A DNA stretch of 64,000 nt from contig CALXOA010000128.1 of assembly GCA_944389895.1 (NCBI GenBank), positions 1 to 64,000 on the forward strand, in the 5' to 3' direction. The DNA comes from an uncultured Victivallis sp. (GTDB lineage: Bacteria; Verrucomicrobiota; Lentisphaeria; Victivallales; Victivallaceae). The position numbers and the translations under genes are program-made. The notes beneath the pieces were generated by a model. The model saw nothing but the letters and a program-made list of their open reading frames with translations, ran no database searches and was not told the origin of the DNA. Numbering within the stretch: the stretch's first letter is position 1; each line of letters opens with the position of its first letter. Shown in pieces: positions 8,768 through 16,631 of this stretch.

Positions 8768-9535
8768 ATGGAAATACCCGGGATTCATCATGAAAAACTG
8801 CGCGTACGCCACCGGGAGGCGGATCGTAACGGCAATTTAAAACTTTCAAGCTGGTTCGACTTTCTGCAGGAGGCCGCGGCCAATCACGCCGCCAGACTCG
8901 GTGTCGGTCTCGGAGCACTGCAGAAGAGCGGAGAACTCTGGGTGCTTTCGCGCCTGAAACTCGGAATCCGCCGTTATCCCGCCATTGGGGAAGAGCTCAC
9001 GGTTGAAACCTATCCCAGCGGATTCAACCGCCTCTTCGCCAATCGGCAGTTCCGGATTTCCGATGTGAACGGAGAGACGGTTGCGGTTGCCTCCAGCGCA
9101 TGGCTGCTGCTTTCGGCGGAGAAGCTCCGCCCGATCCGTCCCGACACGCTTCCGGTCACCTGGCCGGACAATCGGAGCCTGCCCACATACTACCCGCTTG
9201 CCGACAAGATCCCCCAGCGGGAACTTCCGGAGGATTTCACCGTATCGGTCCGACCGAGCATGGAGGATGTCAACGGCCATCTGAACAACGCTGAATATGC
9301 CGGGCTGGTACAGGATTTCGCGGCCGGCCGCCTCGGAGTCTCCCCGCTGTTCGAGACGGTGGAACTGCATTTCCTGGCGGCCGTGCGCGCTCCCGGGACA
9401 CTGGCCGTGGGCGGAGAAATCAACGGAGGAGAACTGTTTGTCGAGGGACGCACCTCCTCCGGAAACATAAGCTTCGCCGCCCGGGCCCGTTTTCATGTTC
9501 AGGCGACGAACACACCCTGCACCAGCACCATATAA
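8768..9535 (+). CDS. Acyl-ACP thioesterase
   Basis: A 255-residue member of the FatA/FatB-type acyl-ACP thioesterases, which release free fatty acids from acyl carrier protein. It has two hot-dog domains: the first about 1-125, the second from about 150, with the motif EDVNGHLNNAEY supplying the family's Asp-x-Asn-x-His residues. I chose the ATG at 8768 because AGAGGA lies six bases upstream. A start at 8732 overlapping the previous stop (ATGA) is possible and would add 12 charged residues. The 3' end overlaps the 3' end of azlD on the other strand by 37 bases. Confidence 0.88.
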   Translation: MEIPGIHHEKLRVRHREADRNGNLKLSSWFDFLQEAAANHAARLGVGLGALQKSGELWVLSRLKLGIRRYPAIGEELTVETYPSGFNRLFANRQFRISDVNGETVAVASSAWLLLSAEKLRPIRPDTLPVTWPDNRSLPTYYPLADKIPQRELPEDFTVSVRPSMEDVNGHLNNAEYAGLVQDFAAGRLGVSPLFETVELHFLAAVRAPGTLAVGGEINGGELFVEGRTSSGNISFAARARFHVQATNTPCTSTI

Positions 9536-9828
9536 GCCACCGTACCGGCGAAAATGGACAGAAGCGGATTCCGGCGCCAGAGGTGCAGCAGCACCACCAG
9601 AATACCGGCCAGCAACTCCGGCAGACCGTACGGCCAGCCGAGAACATGGACATCCTTGACACAGTAAACCACCAGCATCGCAATTGCCGCCGGAGAAACA
9701 ACCCTGCCGAGATAGAGCACCAGCTCCGGCGGTTGTTTCCCGCGGCCGAAGAGCAGAAACGGGAATGCGCGGATCAGAAACGTGACCAGCGCCATCACCA
9801 AAATCATCTCCAGGCTGTGAGCAACCAT
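9499..9828 (-). CDS. azlD: AzlD family branched-chain amino acid exporter subunit
   Basis: A 109-residue integral membrane protein with about four hydrophobic helices. It contains the family pattern around RAFPFLLFGR and the charged loop preceding ISPAA-like VVSPAAIAML. AzlD pairs with AzlC to export branched-chain amino acids or their analogues. The ATG at 9828 overlaps the azlC stop (ATGA), which fixes the start; the longer frame runs inside azlC. Its 3' end overlaps the convergent thioesterase gene by 37 bases. Confidence 0.88.
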   Translation of the reverse strand: MVAHSLEMILVMALVTFLIRAFPFLLFGRGKQPPELVLYLGRVVSPAAIAMLVVYCVKDVHVLGWPYGLPELLAGILVVLLHLWRRNPLLSIFAGTVAYMVLVQGVFVA

Positions 9829-10538
9829 CACCCCTCCGCTTCCGCTTTTCCGGCGGTTCCGCCATCCAATCGGCGACGCAGCAACAGCAGCAGACCGATG
9901 ATCAGAAACATCGCCGGCAACAACATATTCCGGGCGTCGCAGAGCCACAAGGCCACAAGAGTAGCGGCAGCCCCGATTGCGGCGGGAATGCGGTTCGACT
10001 TCACCATGCACTGTTCCGTCAGAATCACAAGGAAAAGCGCGGTCATCGCGAAATCAATTCCGCGGGTATCAAATTCAAGCAACGTCCCAGCCACGGCTCC
10101 GGCCACGCTGCCGACGATCCAGTAGAGATGGTCGAAGAAACCGATCAGAAACATGAACTCTCCACGTTCCACTTCCGCCGGGCGCTCGTCCTGCACCTGA
10201 AGCGCATAGGTCTCGTCGGTCAGAGTGAAGATCATGTAGAAGCGTTTGAGGCCACACTTGCGGAAAGGTTCAATCAGCGAAAGCCCGTAGACACCGTAAC
10301 GGATGTTGATCAACAGCGACATTACCGCCGTTTCGAGCAAAGGCAGACCGGCCGAAAGCATTCCGACTGCGGCGAACTGCAGACTCCCGGACAGAATCGT
10401 CACGCTCATCAGCAACGCCCACCATGGAGAAAATCCCGCCTTATTCAGCAGAATGCCGAAAGCGGCCCCCATCGCGGTGTAACCCATCAGCACAGGCAGC
10501 GACACCACAAACGCCGCCTTCACTCCTTTACTGGTCAT
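9828..10538 (-). CDS. azlC: AzlC family ABC-independent amino acid permease
   Basis: A 236-residue membrane protein of the AzlC family, the large subunit of the AzlCD exporter. The N-terminal pattern PVLMGYTAMGAAFGIL and the helix with INIRYGVYGLSL are typical, with six to eight transmembrane segments overall. It is translationally coupled to azlD by a four-base overlap. The two genes form a two-gene operon, separated by about 115 bases from the aminotransferase gene that ends at 10655. Confidence 0.9.
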   Translation of the reverse strand: MTSKGVKAAFVVSLPVLMGYTAMGAAFGILLNKAGFSPWWALLMSVTILSGSLQFAAVGMLSAGLPLLETAVMSLLINIRYGVYGLSLIEPFRKCGLKRFYMIFTLTDETYALQVQDERPAEVERGEFMFLIGFFDHLYWIVGSVAGAVAGTLLEFDTRGIDFAMTALFLVILTEQCMVKSNRIPAAIGAAATLVALWLCDARNMLLPAMFLIIGLLLLLRRRLDGGTAGKAEAEG

Positions 10539-10654
10539 TCCGGAATCTTTCCGTCCCTGCGGGATCCACCCGCAACGACATCACCACGCGCGCCCCGAGG
10601 ATCCCATCGGGAAAGCTCCTTCTGGAAGTCGGAAGCGGGAGACTGAAAATGCCA

Positions 10655-11935
10655 TCAAGACCGCTTTTCCGAGAGAAGTTTGTTCACTCCGGCCAGCTTC
10701 ACACAAACGCAGAGCAACTCCATCGCCTTCTGAAGCTCTTCGCAGGTTGGATAGGTCGGGGCGATCCGGATGTTGCGGTCGCGTGGATCTCTGTGATAGG
10801 GGAAAGTTGCACCGGCACCGGTGAGCACCACCCCGGCTCTCTTTGCCAGGGCGACCGTCTCTTTCGCACAATGATCGAGAGTGTCGAGCGACACGAAATA
10901 ACCGCCTTTCGGCTCACTCCAGGAAGCCAGACCGGTACCGCCGAGTTCGCGCCGCAACGTATCGAGCACAATATCGAACTTCGGCCGCAACTCCTCCGCC
11001 ATCAGACGCATATGCGCCTTGACCCCTTCGGCGCTCTTCAGATAGCGCACGGTTCGCAACTGATTGAGCTTATCGTGCCCAATAGTCTGCGCACTCATGT
11101 GCCGCCGAACCTCCTTGAGGTTGTTCACACTGGTCGCGACCAGCGCGATGCCGGCACCGGGGAAAGTGATCTTCGATGTCGAGAAGAAGTAGAATACCCG
11201 ATCCGGATTACCGTGCTCCTCACATGCCCGGAAGATGTCCTTGAGGCGGCACTCCTCGTAGATGTGATGAACACCGTAAGCGTTGTCCCAGAAAATCCGG
11301 AAGTCCGGTGCGGCGGTTTTCATTGCGGCAAGCCGGTCAACGACCCGGTCGCTGTAACAGACTCCCTGCGGATTCGAATAGAGCGGCACACACCAGATCC
11401 CCTTGATCGACTCGTCTTCCGCGACAAGTTTCTCAACCAGATCCATATCGGGCCCTTCTTCGGTCATCGGCACCGTAATCATTTCGATGCCGATGTCCTC
11501 ACAGATCCCGAAGTGACGATCGTAACCGGGACTCGGGCAGAGAAAACGCACTGTTTCAAGTTTCCGCCACGGCGTATGCCCGCCGGTACCGAACACATAG
11601 AGGCGCATTACCGCGTCGTACATCAGATTCAAGCTGGAATTTCCGCCGACGATGATCCGGTCATAGTCAATTCCGAGCAGATCAGAGAAGAGACGGCGTG
11701 CCTCGGGAATCCCGTCAAAACCACCGTAATTGCGGGCATCCATCCCGTCGCTGGTCACATAGGTGTCGAGTTTGTCGAGTACCCCATTGGTCAGATCGAG
11801 TTGCGAACCGGAGGGTTTTCCGCGGGACATGTCCAGTTTCAGGTTCTGTGCCAGATAACCGGCGTATTCACGATCGAGCTGTTCCCTGATCTCCTGCAGT
11901 TCCTCGCTGGAACACTTCGCAATATCGCGTACCAT
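10655..11935 (-). CDS. Aminotransferase class I-like (Aminotran_MocR/DUF type)
   Basis: A 426-residue PLP-dependent aminotransferase of the family often annotated as aspartate aminotransferase-like or MocR-type without a DNA-binding domain. The motif MSRGKPSGSQLDL, the substrate-loop CPSPGYDRHF, NPQGVCYS, WDNAYGVHH and the PLP-lysine segment FFSTSKITFPGAG are visible in order. It probably exchanges amino groups between an amino acid and a 2-oxo acid in the cytoplasm; the substrate is not clear. AGGAG six bases before the ATG supports the start. The predicted promoter lies at 12026-12054. Confidence 0.88.
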   Translation of the reverse strand: MVRDIAKCSSEELQEIREQLDREYAGYLAQNLKLDMSRGKPSGSQLDLTNGVLDKLDTYVTSDGMDARNYGGFDGIPEARRLFSDLLGIDYDRIIVGGNSSLNLMYDAVMRLYVFGTGGHTPWRKLETVRFLCPSPGYDRHFGICEDIGIEMITVPMTEEGPDMDLVEKLVAEDESIKGIWCVPLYSNPQGVCYSDRVVDRLAAMKTAAPDFRIFWDNAYGVHHIYEECRLKDIFRACEEHGNPDRVFYFFSTSKITFPGAGIALVATSVNNLKEVRRHMSAQTIGHDKLNQLRTVRYLKSAEGVKAHMRLMAEELRPKFDIVLDTLRRELGGTGLASWSEPKGGYFVSLDTLDHCAKETVALAKRAGVVLTGAGATFPYHRDPRDRNIRIAPTYPTCEELQKAMELLCVCVKLAGVNKLLSEKRS

Positions 11936-12025
11936 GATGACTCCTAAAAATTATGCGATAACCACTGCCGTCGCCGCTTTGCGTTCCGTTGTTTTACAAC
12001 CCGCGCTTCAAGATAATAAAAGATT

Positions 12026-12054
12026 AATATATCATTTTTCCAATCAGTTTGCAA
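12026..12054 (-). promoter_or_regulatory. Predicted sigma70 promoter for the aminotransferase
   Basis: On the minus strand TTGCAA (12049-12054) and TATATT (12026-12031) are 17 bases apart, about 90 bases upstream of the start at 11935. Confidence 0.5.
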
Positions 12055-12136
12055 CTCATGACAACCGACGCAATACGCTTTTTTCCATTTTTTTCGTTTC
12101 CGCTCCCTTTCCCCACCGGAGTTCAACTTACCGGAT

Positions 12137-12164
12137 TTGCAAATACTGAAAAACGTGCTATTTT
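12137..12164 (+). promoter_or_regulatory. Predicted promoter for the hydG unit
   Basis: TTGCAA (12137-12142) and TATTTT (12159-12164) are separated by 16 bases. The start codon of the first gene lies about 215 bases downstream, leaving a long leader. Confidence 0.45.
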
Positions 12165-12240
12165 AATAAAAATTCTCAAAGTCGAGGGTTTGTCCCGGGA
12201 CGGAGAGTCTATTGAAATATGGATCGTTCTGAGTTGTCGA

Positions 12241-12359
12241 GGGGAAGAAAGATCTGCCCCGGAACCGAAGGCGTGACGAAAAGCCGGATGCGTTTTTTTT
12301 CAGGCTCATCCCCCGGCACGCCCTGCATGAACGGCAAGGAGCGTTCCGGGGTTTTTATT
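12241..12359 (+). promoter_or_regulatory. Attenuator-like leader RNA with terminator/antiterminator pairing
   Basis: A terminator hairpin pairs CCCCGG-CA-CGC (12311-12321) with GCG-TT-CCGGGG (12341-12351) and is followed by TTTTTATTT. The 3' arm GTTCCGGGG (12343-12351) is also the exact complement of CCCCGGAAC at 12257-12265, so the two structures exclude each other. A third helix, GGGG (12241-12244) with CCCC (12257-12260), would free the terminator again. This is the layout of a riboswitch or protein-controlled attenuator. I cannot assign a ligand class. Confidence 0.6.
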
Positions 12360-12378
12360 TGGACGGAGAACGGAGCCT

Positions 12379-12627
12379 ATGGAGAATCGTATCGCACTGG
12401 TCGGCATCATTGTGGAGGACATCGCAGCGGCCGAAGAAATCAATCGGATTCTGCACGGTTATGTCGACTACATTGTCGGACGGATGGGAATCCCCTATCG
12501 GAAACAGAACGTCTGCATCATCAGCGTGGTGGTCGATGCTCCCGCCGACGTGACCAGTTCGCTCACCGGCAAGCTCGGCATGGTTGAAGGAGTCAGCGTA
12601 AAGACCGTATATTCAAAGAAACAGTAA
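12379..12627 (+). CDS. TM1266-like iron-only hydrogenase system regulator
   Basis: An 82-residue ACT-like domain protein of the TM1266 family, which is regularly found beside [FeFe]-hydrogenase maturation genes and is thought to regulate that system. The start RIALVGIIVED and the second half with ISVVVDAPADV match the family's beta-alpha-beta pattern. It lies 68 bases before hydG on the same strand, behind the attenuator-like leader. The regulatory role is inferred from the family and its context; no ligand-binding residue is obvious. Confidence 0.85.
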   Translation: MENRIALVGIIVEDIAAAEEINRILHGYVDYIVGRMGIPYRKQNVCIISVVVDAPADVTSSLTGKLGMVEGVSVKTVYSKKQ

Positions 12628-12695
12628 CGGCAGGACGGCAGGATCAACAGCTCTCCGGCCCGCCCACCGATACAGAAAACCAGGGGAACAGAAAT

Positions 12696-14114
12696 ATGTA
12701 CAATCCGAAATCCTCCATCGCAACGGAATTTATCGACGACGATGAAATCAAGGCCACTCTCGCCTATGCGAAAGAGAACAAATCCAATCGCGAACTTGTC
12801 GATTCGATTCTGGAAAAGGCCCGAAGCTGCAAGGGATTGAGCCATCGTGAAGCGGCGGTGCTGCTGGAATGTGACCTTCCCGATGAAACCGAAAAAATGT
12901 TTGCCCTCGCGCGGGAGATCAAACAGAAATTCTACGGAAACCGGATCGTGATGTTCGCACCGCTTTACCTGTCGAACTACTGTATCAACGGTTGCACTTA
13001 CTGCCCCTACCACCGCAGCAACACCCATATCCGGCGCAAGAAACTCACCCAGGAGGAAATTGCAGCCGAAGTGATCGCTCTGCAGGATATGGGCCACAAA
13101 CGGCTTGCGCTGGAAACCGGCGAAGATCCCAAAAACAATCCGATCGAATATGTGCTCGAAAGCATCAAGACGATCTACGGCATCAAACACCGGAACGGTG
13201 CGATTCGCCGCGTCAACGTGAACATCGCCGCCACCACCGTCGAGAATTACCGTAAGCTCAAGGAAGCAGGCATCGGCACTTACATCCTGTTCCAGGAAAC
13301 CTACAACAAGAAGGCCTACGAGGAGCTGCATCCGACCGGTCCGAAGCATGATTACGCCTACCATACCGAGGCGATGGACCGGGCGATGGAAGGGGGCATT
13401 GATGATGTCGGCTGCGGCGTGCTCTTCGGCTTGAATCTCTATCGGTATGACTTTGTCGGGTTATTGATGCATGCGGAACATCTGGAAGCGGCTCATGGGG
13501 TCGGTCCCCATACGATCAGCGTGCCGCGCATCCGGCCCGCCGACGACATCGACCCGAAAAATTTCTCAAATGCGATTTCCGACGACGTCTTTGAAAAAAT
13601 CGTCGCCATTCTCCGCATCGCGGTGCCGTATACCGGGTTGATCATTTCAACCAGGGAATCGAAGGCGGCGCGCGAACGGGTGCTGAACCTCGGGGTCTCC
13701 CAGATTTCCGGTGCCTCACGAACCAGTGTCGGCGGCTATGCCGTGCCGGAAGCCGAGGAGGAGAACTCCGCACAGTTCGACGTGAACGACAATCGCACGC
13801 TCGATGAAGTGGTCAACTGGCTGCTGGAACTCGGTTACATTCCGAGTTTCTGTACCGCCTGTTATCGCGAGGGAAGAACCGGAGACCGCTTCATGCGGCT
13901 GGTCAAGTCCGGTCAGATCGCCAACTGCTGTCAACCCAACGCCCTGATGACACTCAAGGAGTATCTTGAGGATTACGCTTCACCCGACACCCGCAGAAAG
14001 GGAGAAGCGGTCATCGCCGCAGAGATTCCGCGTATTCCCAATGAGAAGGTGCGGGCCATCGCCACGGAATATCTGCGCGAACTTCATGACGGAAAACGCG
14101 ATTTCAGATTCTGA
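12696..14114 (+). CDS. hydG: [FeFe] hydrogenase H-cluster maturase HydG
   Basis: HydG is a radical SAM tyrosine lyase that cleaves tyrosine to p-cresol, CO and cyanide and builds the Fe(CO)2CN unit of the H-cluster. The protein has 472 residues. The SAM-binding cluster is Cys96-x3-Cys100-x2-Cys103. The C-terminal HydG-specific cluster follows CX2CX22C (CTAC, then the second Cys of NCC). Both are intact, so it should be functional. Neither hydE, hydF nor a hydrogenase gene is present in this window. The upstream neighbour is the TM1266-like regulator and the downstream neighbour a bacteriohemerythrin. Confidence 0.95.
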   Translation: MYNPKSSIATEFIDDDEIKATLAYAKENKSNRELVDSILEKARSCKGLSHREAAVLLECDLPDETEKMFALAREIKQKFYGNRIVMFAPLYLSNYCINGCTYCPYHRSNTHIRRKKLTQEEIAAEVIALQDMGHKRLALETGEDPKNNPIEYVLESIKTIYGIKHRNGAIRRVNVNIAATTVENYRKLKEAGIGTYILFQETYNKKAYEELHPTGPKHDYAYHTEAMDRAMEGGIDDVGCGVLFGLNLYRYDFVGLLMHAEHLEAAHGVGPHTISVPRIRPADDIDPKNFSNAISDDVFEKIVAILRIAVPYTGLIISTRESKAARERVLNLGVSQISGASRTSVGGYAVPEAEEENSAQFDVNDNRTLDEVVNWLLELGYIPSFCTACYREGRTGDRFMRLVKSGQIANCCQPNALMTLKEYLEDYASPDTRRKGEAVIAAEIPRIPNEKVRAIATEYLRELHDGKRDFRF

Positions 14115-14175
14115 ACGACGGAGAATGGGAAGCGGCGGCGGATCACACCGCCCCCTCCCCTTCCCGAGGCTGATT

Positions 14176-14230
14176 TGCGACGGTACTGCGAAGAAGTTCC
14201 GCAACTCCGGAATGGTTCGTGACCGTCGCA
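14176..14230 (+). repeat. Nested inverted repeat upstream of the bacteriohemerythrin gene
   Basis: TGCGACGGT (14176-14184) pairs exactly with ACCGTCGCA (14222-14230). Inside the loop TTCCG (14197-14201) pairs with CGGAA (14208-14212). The structure ends about 40 bases before the start codon, so it could be a leader RNA element, a weak terminator of the hydG transcript or an operator. Confidence 0.45.
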
Positions 14231-14273
14231 GTCAGGGAAACATCATCCCATTTTCACTGGTGGAGGAGATAAC

Positions 14274-14708
14274 ATGGCACCGGCGGAAGGAAAAGCGGAA
14301 ATACTGGTCCCGGCAGTGGTCGGGATCCCCGGTATCGACAGTCAGCACGAAGCGCTCTACGGTTATCTGAATGATTTCATCCGGCTCAATCTGGAAAAGG
14401 CTCCGGAGCGGCAGAAGGTTCGCGAATCTTTCGACCGCCTGGTCAACTACACGCTCTCCCATTTCGATGATGAGGAGTTCTTCATGCGTTCCATCCATTA
14501 TCCCGACTTTGAACGGCACGCGGAACTGCACCGCAATCTGCGCGAGGCGGTGGATGAGTACAGCGGAAGATTCGAAACCGAAACCAATCTGTGCCGGTTC
14601 ACCGGCGAAATTGTCGAGTTTCTGAAATACTGGCTGAAACACCACATTTTCATCGAGGATACCCGAATCGCCCGGTTCTACCGGGGAGAACGCCCCGACG
14701 CCGATTGA
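14274..14708 (+). CDS. Bacteriohemerythrin
   Basis: A 144-residue four-helix protein that binds O2 at a non-heme di-iron centre. The full ligand set is visible: His25, His63, Glu67, His82, His86, His124 and Asp129, in the expected spacing (HFDDE, HAELH, HxxxxD). It has no signal peptide or signalling domain, so it acts as a free cytoplasmic O2-binding protein. GGAGGAG precedes the ATG. Its position after hydG suggests oxygen scavenging or sensing near an O2-sensitive hydrogenase system; that link is inference. Confidence 0.92.
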   Translation: MAPAEGKAEILVPAVVGIPGIDSQHEALYGYLNDFIRLNLEKAPERQKVRESFDRLVNYTLSHFDDEEFFMRSIHYPDFERHAELHRNLREAVDEYSGRFETETNLCRFTGEIVEFLKYWLKHHIFIEDTRIARFYRGERPDAD

Positions 14709-14735
14709 AATTCCGGAATGGTGGGCCGGTGCGCT

Positions 14736-15365
14736 TCAACGTGTCGGCCCCATCAGAGCCAGCCATTCTCCGGTACCGGAAAGAACCATCTGAACCGCCA
14801 CCGCGGCGACGATCAGCCCGGTAATCCGGATCAACGGGCCTGTCAGATGAAGTACGTGAAGCAGCCGGTTCACCGGCATGGAGAACAACATCAGCAGAAA
14901 GTTGACTGCAATCGACATCGTCAGGCCGATCAAAGTGAACAGGATCCCGGATTCCGCGGCCGAGGAGATCGCGATGGTGATGGTTCCCGGTCCGGCGATC
15001 AGCGGTGCGGCCAGCGGCACGATTGAAAGTTCGTTGAAATCCTGGCGCATGTCGTTCTCGCGCTTCTGAAAGAAACGCCCTTCGCGCATTGCCGTCCAGC
15101 CGATGATGAAAAGCACCAGGCCGCCGGTGATCCGCAGCGCGTACAGATCGATGCGGAACACCACCTTCAGGACGAACTGCCCGACCAGAGCGAACACCAC
15201 CAGCATCAACAGTGCCGCAACCGATGATTTCCAGGAAAGTTCAAATATCTGTTTCTGCGTCAACGGAGGTTCATAAGTGGCGAGAAACAACACCTTGCTG
15301 GCCGGATTCAGCAATGCCAGCAGATAGAGCGTATTTTCCAGAATCTTCAACCAGTCGAGCGACAT
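14736..15365 (-). CDS. marC: MarC family membrane protein
   Basis: A 209-residue integral membrane protein of the MarC/UPF0056 family with six predicted helices. Typical segments include LLALLNPASKVLFL near the N-terminus, RITGGLVLFIIGW in the middle and the signature APLIAGPGTITI. Despite its name, MarC has no established role in antibiotic resistance and its substrate is unknown. I chose the ATG at 15365, which has GGAGGAG directly upstream; a TTG four codons earlier is less likely. Upstream lies the thrC remnant on the same strand. Confidence 0.9.
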   Translation of the reverse strand: MSLDWLKILENTLYLLALLNPASKVLFLATYEPPLTQKQIFELSWKSSVAALLMLVVFALVGQFVLKVVFRIDLYALRITGGLVLFIIGWTAMREGRFFQKRENDMRQDFNELSIVPLAAPLIAGPGTITIAISSAAESGILFTLIGLTMSIAVNFLLMLFSMPVNRLLHVLHLTGPLIRITGLIVAAVAVQMVLSGTGEWLALMGPTR

Positions 15366-15461
15366 CTTCTCCTCCAACGGGTGTGGCGTTCTTCTCTTTC
15401 AGAAAATCCCCTCCCCTTTTCGTCGGGGAGAACCGTTCCCACATATGAGGAATGCAGATTT

Positions 15462-15793
15462 TCAGCGTCCCGGTGCCGCTCTGACCGCGTCGACGGTCTG
15501 TGCACCGTAAAACTTCGCGACGGCGGCTCCGCAGGTCGTGCCGCGATCCTTGAAACTGCCGGTCGGGTTCTCACCCTCATGCTTGAGCGGAACATGTTTC
15601 AACACCGTATTTCTCTGCCCGGCAGGAATCCCGGAGCACCGTGGGGTTCCCCCACCCCATCTCCGGAGAGATCGCGGGCAAGCTCGAGAATCCCGCCGCA
15701 GTCGCAATGGTAAGGAATTTCACCGACATCATAGTTTCTGCGACAACGGACGCATTCAAGATGAACATCCGGTCGCTCCATGATCGTTTCCAT
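15462..15793 (-). pseudogene. thrC: Threonine synthase remnant (truncated, frameshifted)
   Basis: Only the first quarter of a threonine synthase is left. The frame from 15793 reads an N-terminal zinc-ribbon-like segment (CVRCRRNYDV, then CDCGG) up to about residue 45. The sequence then slips frame. The frame ending at 15462 gives the PLP-lysine segment ENPTGSFKDRGT followed by about 30 residues and a stop. The glycine-rich GNTP-like stretch sits in a third frame near 15640-15670. At least two frameshifts and loss of the C-terminal three quarters mean it cannot be active. A complete copy is presumably elsewhere in the genome. Confidence 0.8.
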
Positions 15794-16001
15794 TTATTCT
15801 GAATTGAAGTTGCACATTTAATTTACACCCGATCATCTTTTTTGAAAGCATCGCCTCCCGGGAAAATGGTAAAATCAGTGTTTCTGACGCTGTTTTTCCG
15901 GAAAATGTGACAAATTCTCCTGCAGGGGTGTGATAATTTCAAAAAAGGCATTATATTATAAAAGGGAGAAGGAAGAGTAAACATTCTTCCGGTCTTGAAT
16001 T

Positions 16002-16373
16002 ATGCAGAAAATCATGTTGAGCGGCAAGATTCATTGCGCGCGCCTGACCGCGTGCCTGCTCGATTACGAGGGAAGTCTGGAGATTGATCCGGACCTTCTC
16101 GCCGAGGCGGGAATCCTGCCTTATGAGAAAATCCTGGTGGTCAACCGTACCAATGGAGAGCGGCTTGAAACCTATGCGATTCCGGGGCGTCCCGGCAGCA
16201 GGGTGTTCTGCCTGAACGGGCCGGCCGCCCACAAGGGGAAAGTCGGTGATGTCATCACGGTCATGGCCTTTTCCATCTGTTCCGAAGAGGAAGCGGCGAA
16301 AATCGCCCCGACGGTGATCGTCCTCGACGAGAATAACGAAATCATCATGCGCAAGGGCCGGGTCTGCGCGTAG
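16002..16373 (+). CDS. panD: Aspartate 1-decarboxylase precursor
   Basis: PanD decarboxylates L-aspartate to beta-alanine for pantothenate and coenzyme A. The 123-residue proenzyme cleaves itself between Gly24 and Ser25 (motif YEGSLEID) to form the N-terminal pyruvoyl cofactor of the alpha chain. The catalytic lysine region MLSGKIH and the motif LNGPAAHKGKVGD are present. No strong ribosome site lies just before the ATG, but a six-base-stem hairpin (GGAAGA/TCTTCC) ends about 17 bases upstream. No other pantothenate genes are nearby. Confidence 0.97.
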   Translation: MQKIMLSGKIHCARLTACLLDYEGSLEIDPDLLAEAGILPYEKILVVNRTNGERLETYAIPGRPGSRVFCLNGPAAHKGKVGDVITVMAFSICSEEEAAKIAPTVIVLDENNEIIMRKGRVCA

Positions 16374-16410
16374 ACCTCCGGGCCGCTGGAAACACGCCGG
16401 AGACGGTCGG

Positions 16411-16575
16411 GTGAAGGAAAAGAAACAGAGTTGTGCCGCCGGACAGGTCGCGACTGAGTTTGTGATTATGCTGGTGCTGGCAGCAGTGCTCGCAGGAGCG
16501 TTGTTGACACTTTTTGTCGCATTTTCCGCAAACGGGCGTCGCTTGATCGAACTGGTTGGTTTCAATCTGCCGTAG
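16411..16575 (+). CDS. Small pilin-like or TadE-like membrane protein
   Basis: A 54-residue protein starting with GTG at 16411 (GGAG upstream). A short basic N-terminus is followed by Gly-Gln-Val-Ala-Thr-Glu-Phe and a long hydrophobic helix (residues 18-40). This matches the class of pilin-like proteins with a Glu at position five after the processing Gly, as in TadE/Flp proteins. It lies 37 bases after panD and 56 bases before the Flp pilin gene, so the three may share a transcript. Its role as a pseudopilin is inferred. Confidence 0.6.
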   Translation: MKEKKQSCAAGQVATEFVIMLVLAAVLAGALLTLFVAFSANGRRLIELVGFNLP

Positions 16576-16631
16576 TCTGAAAAATCGGGAAAGGTGCCGC
16601 TTTTAAGCTCTTCAACAAGGGAGATCAAAGG

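Larger units (their letters stand above)
11936..12378. other. 443-base intergenic region with divergent promoters and a leader RNA
   Basis: No gene is visible. The left part holds the promoter and 5' leader of the aminotransferase gene. A 40-base pyrimidine-rich tract lies at about 12075-12116. The right part holds the promoter (12137-12164) and structured leader (12241-12359) of the hydrogenase-maturation genes. Confidence 0.6.

Noticed and set aside
12262-12290. c-di-GMP-I riboswitch in the hydG leader
   Set aside because: GACGAAAAGCC is close to one conserved strand of that aptamer, but the GCAAACC segment and tetraloop receptor parts are missing.
14723-14750. Terminator between the bacteriohemerythrin and marC genes
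   Set aside because: GGGCCG and CGGCCC can pair across a 16-base loop, but the second arm lies inside marC and no T-run follows.
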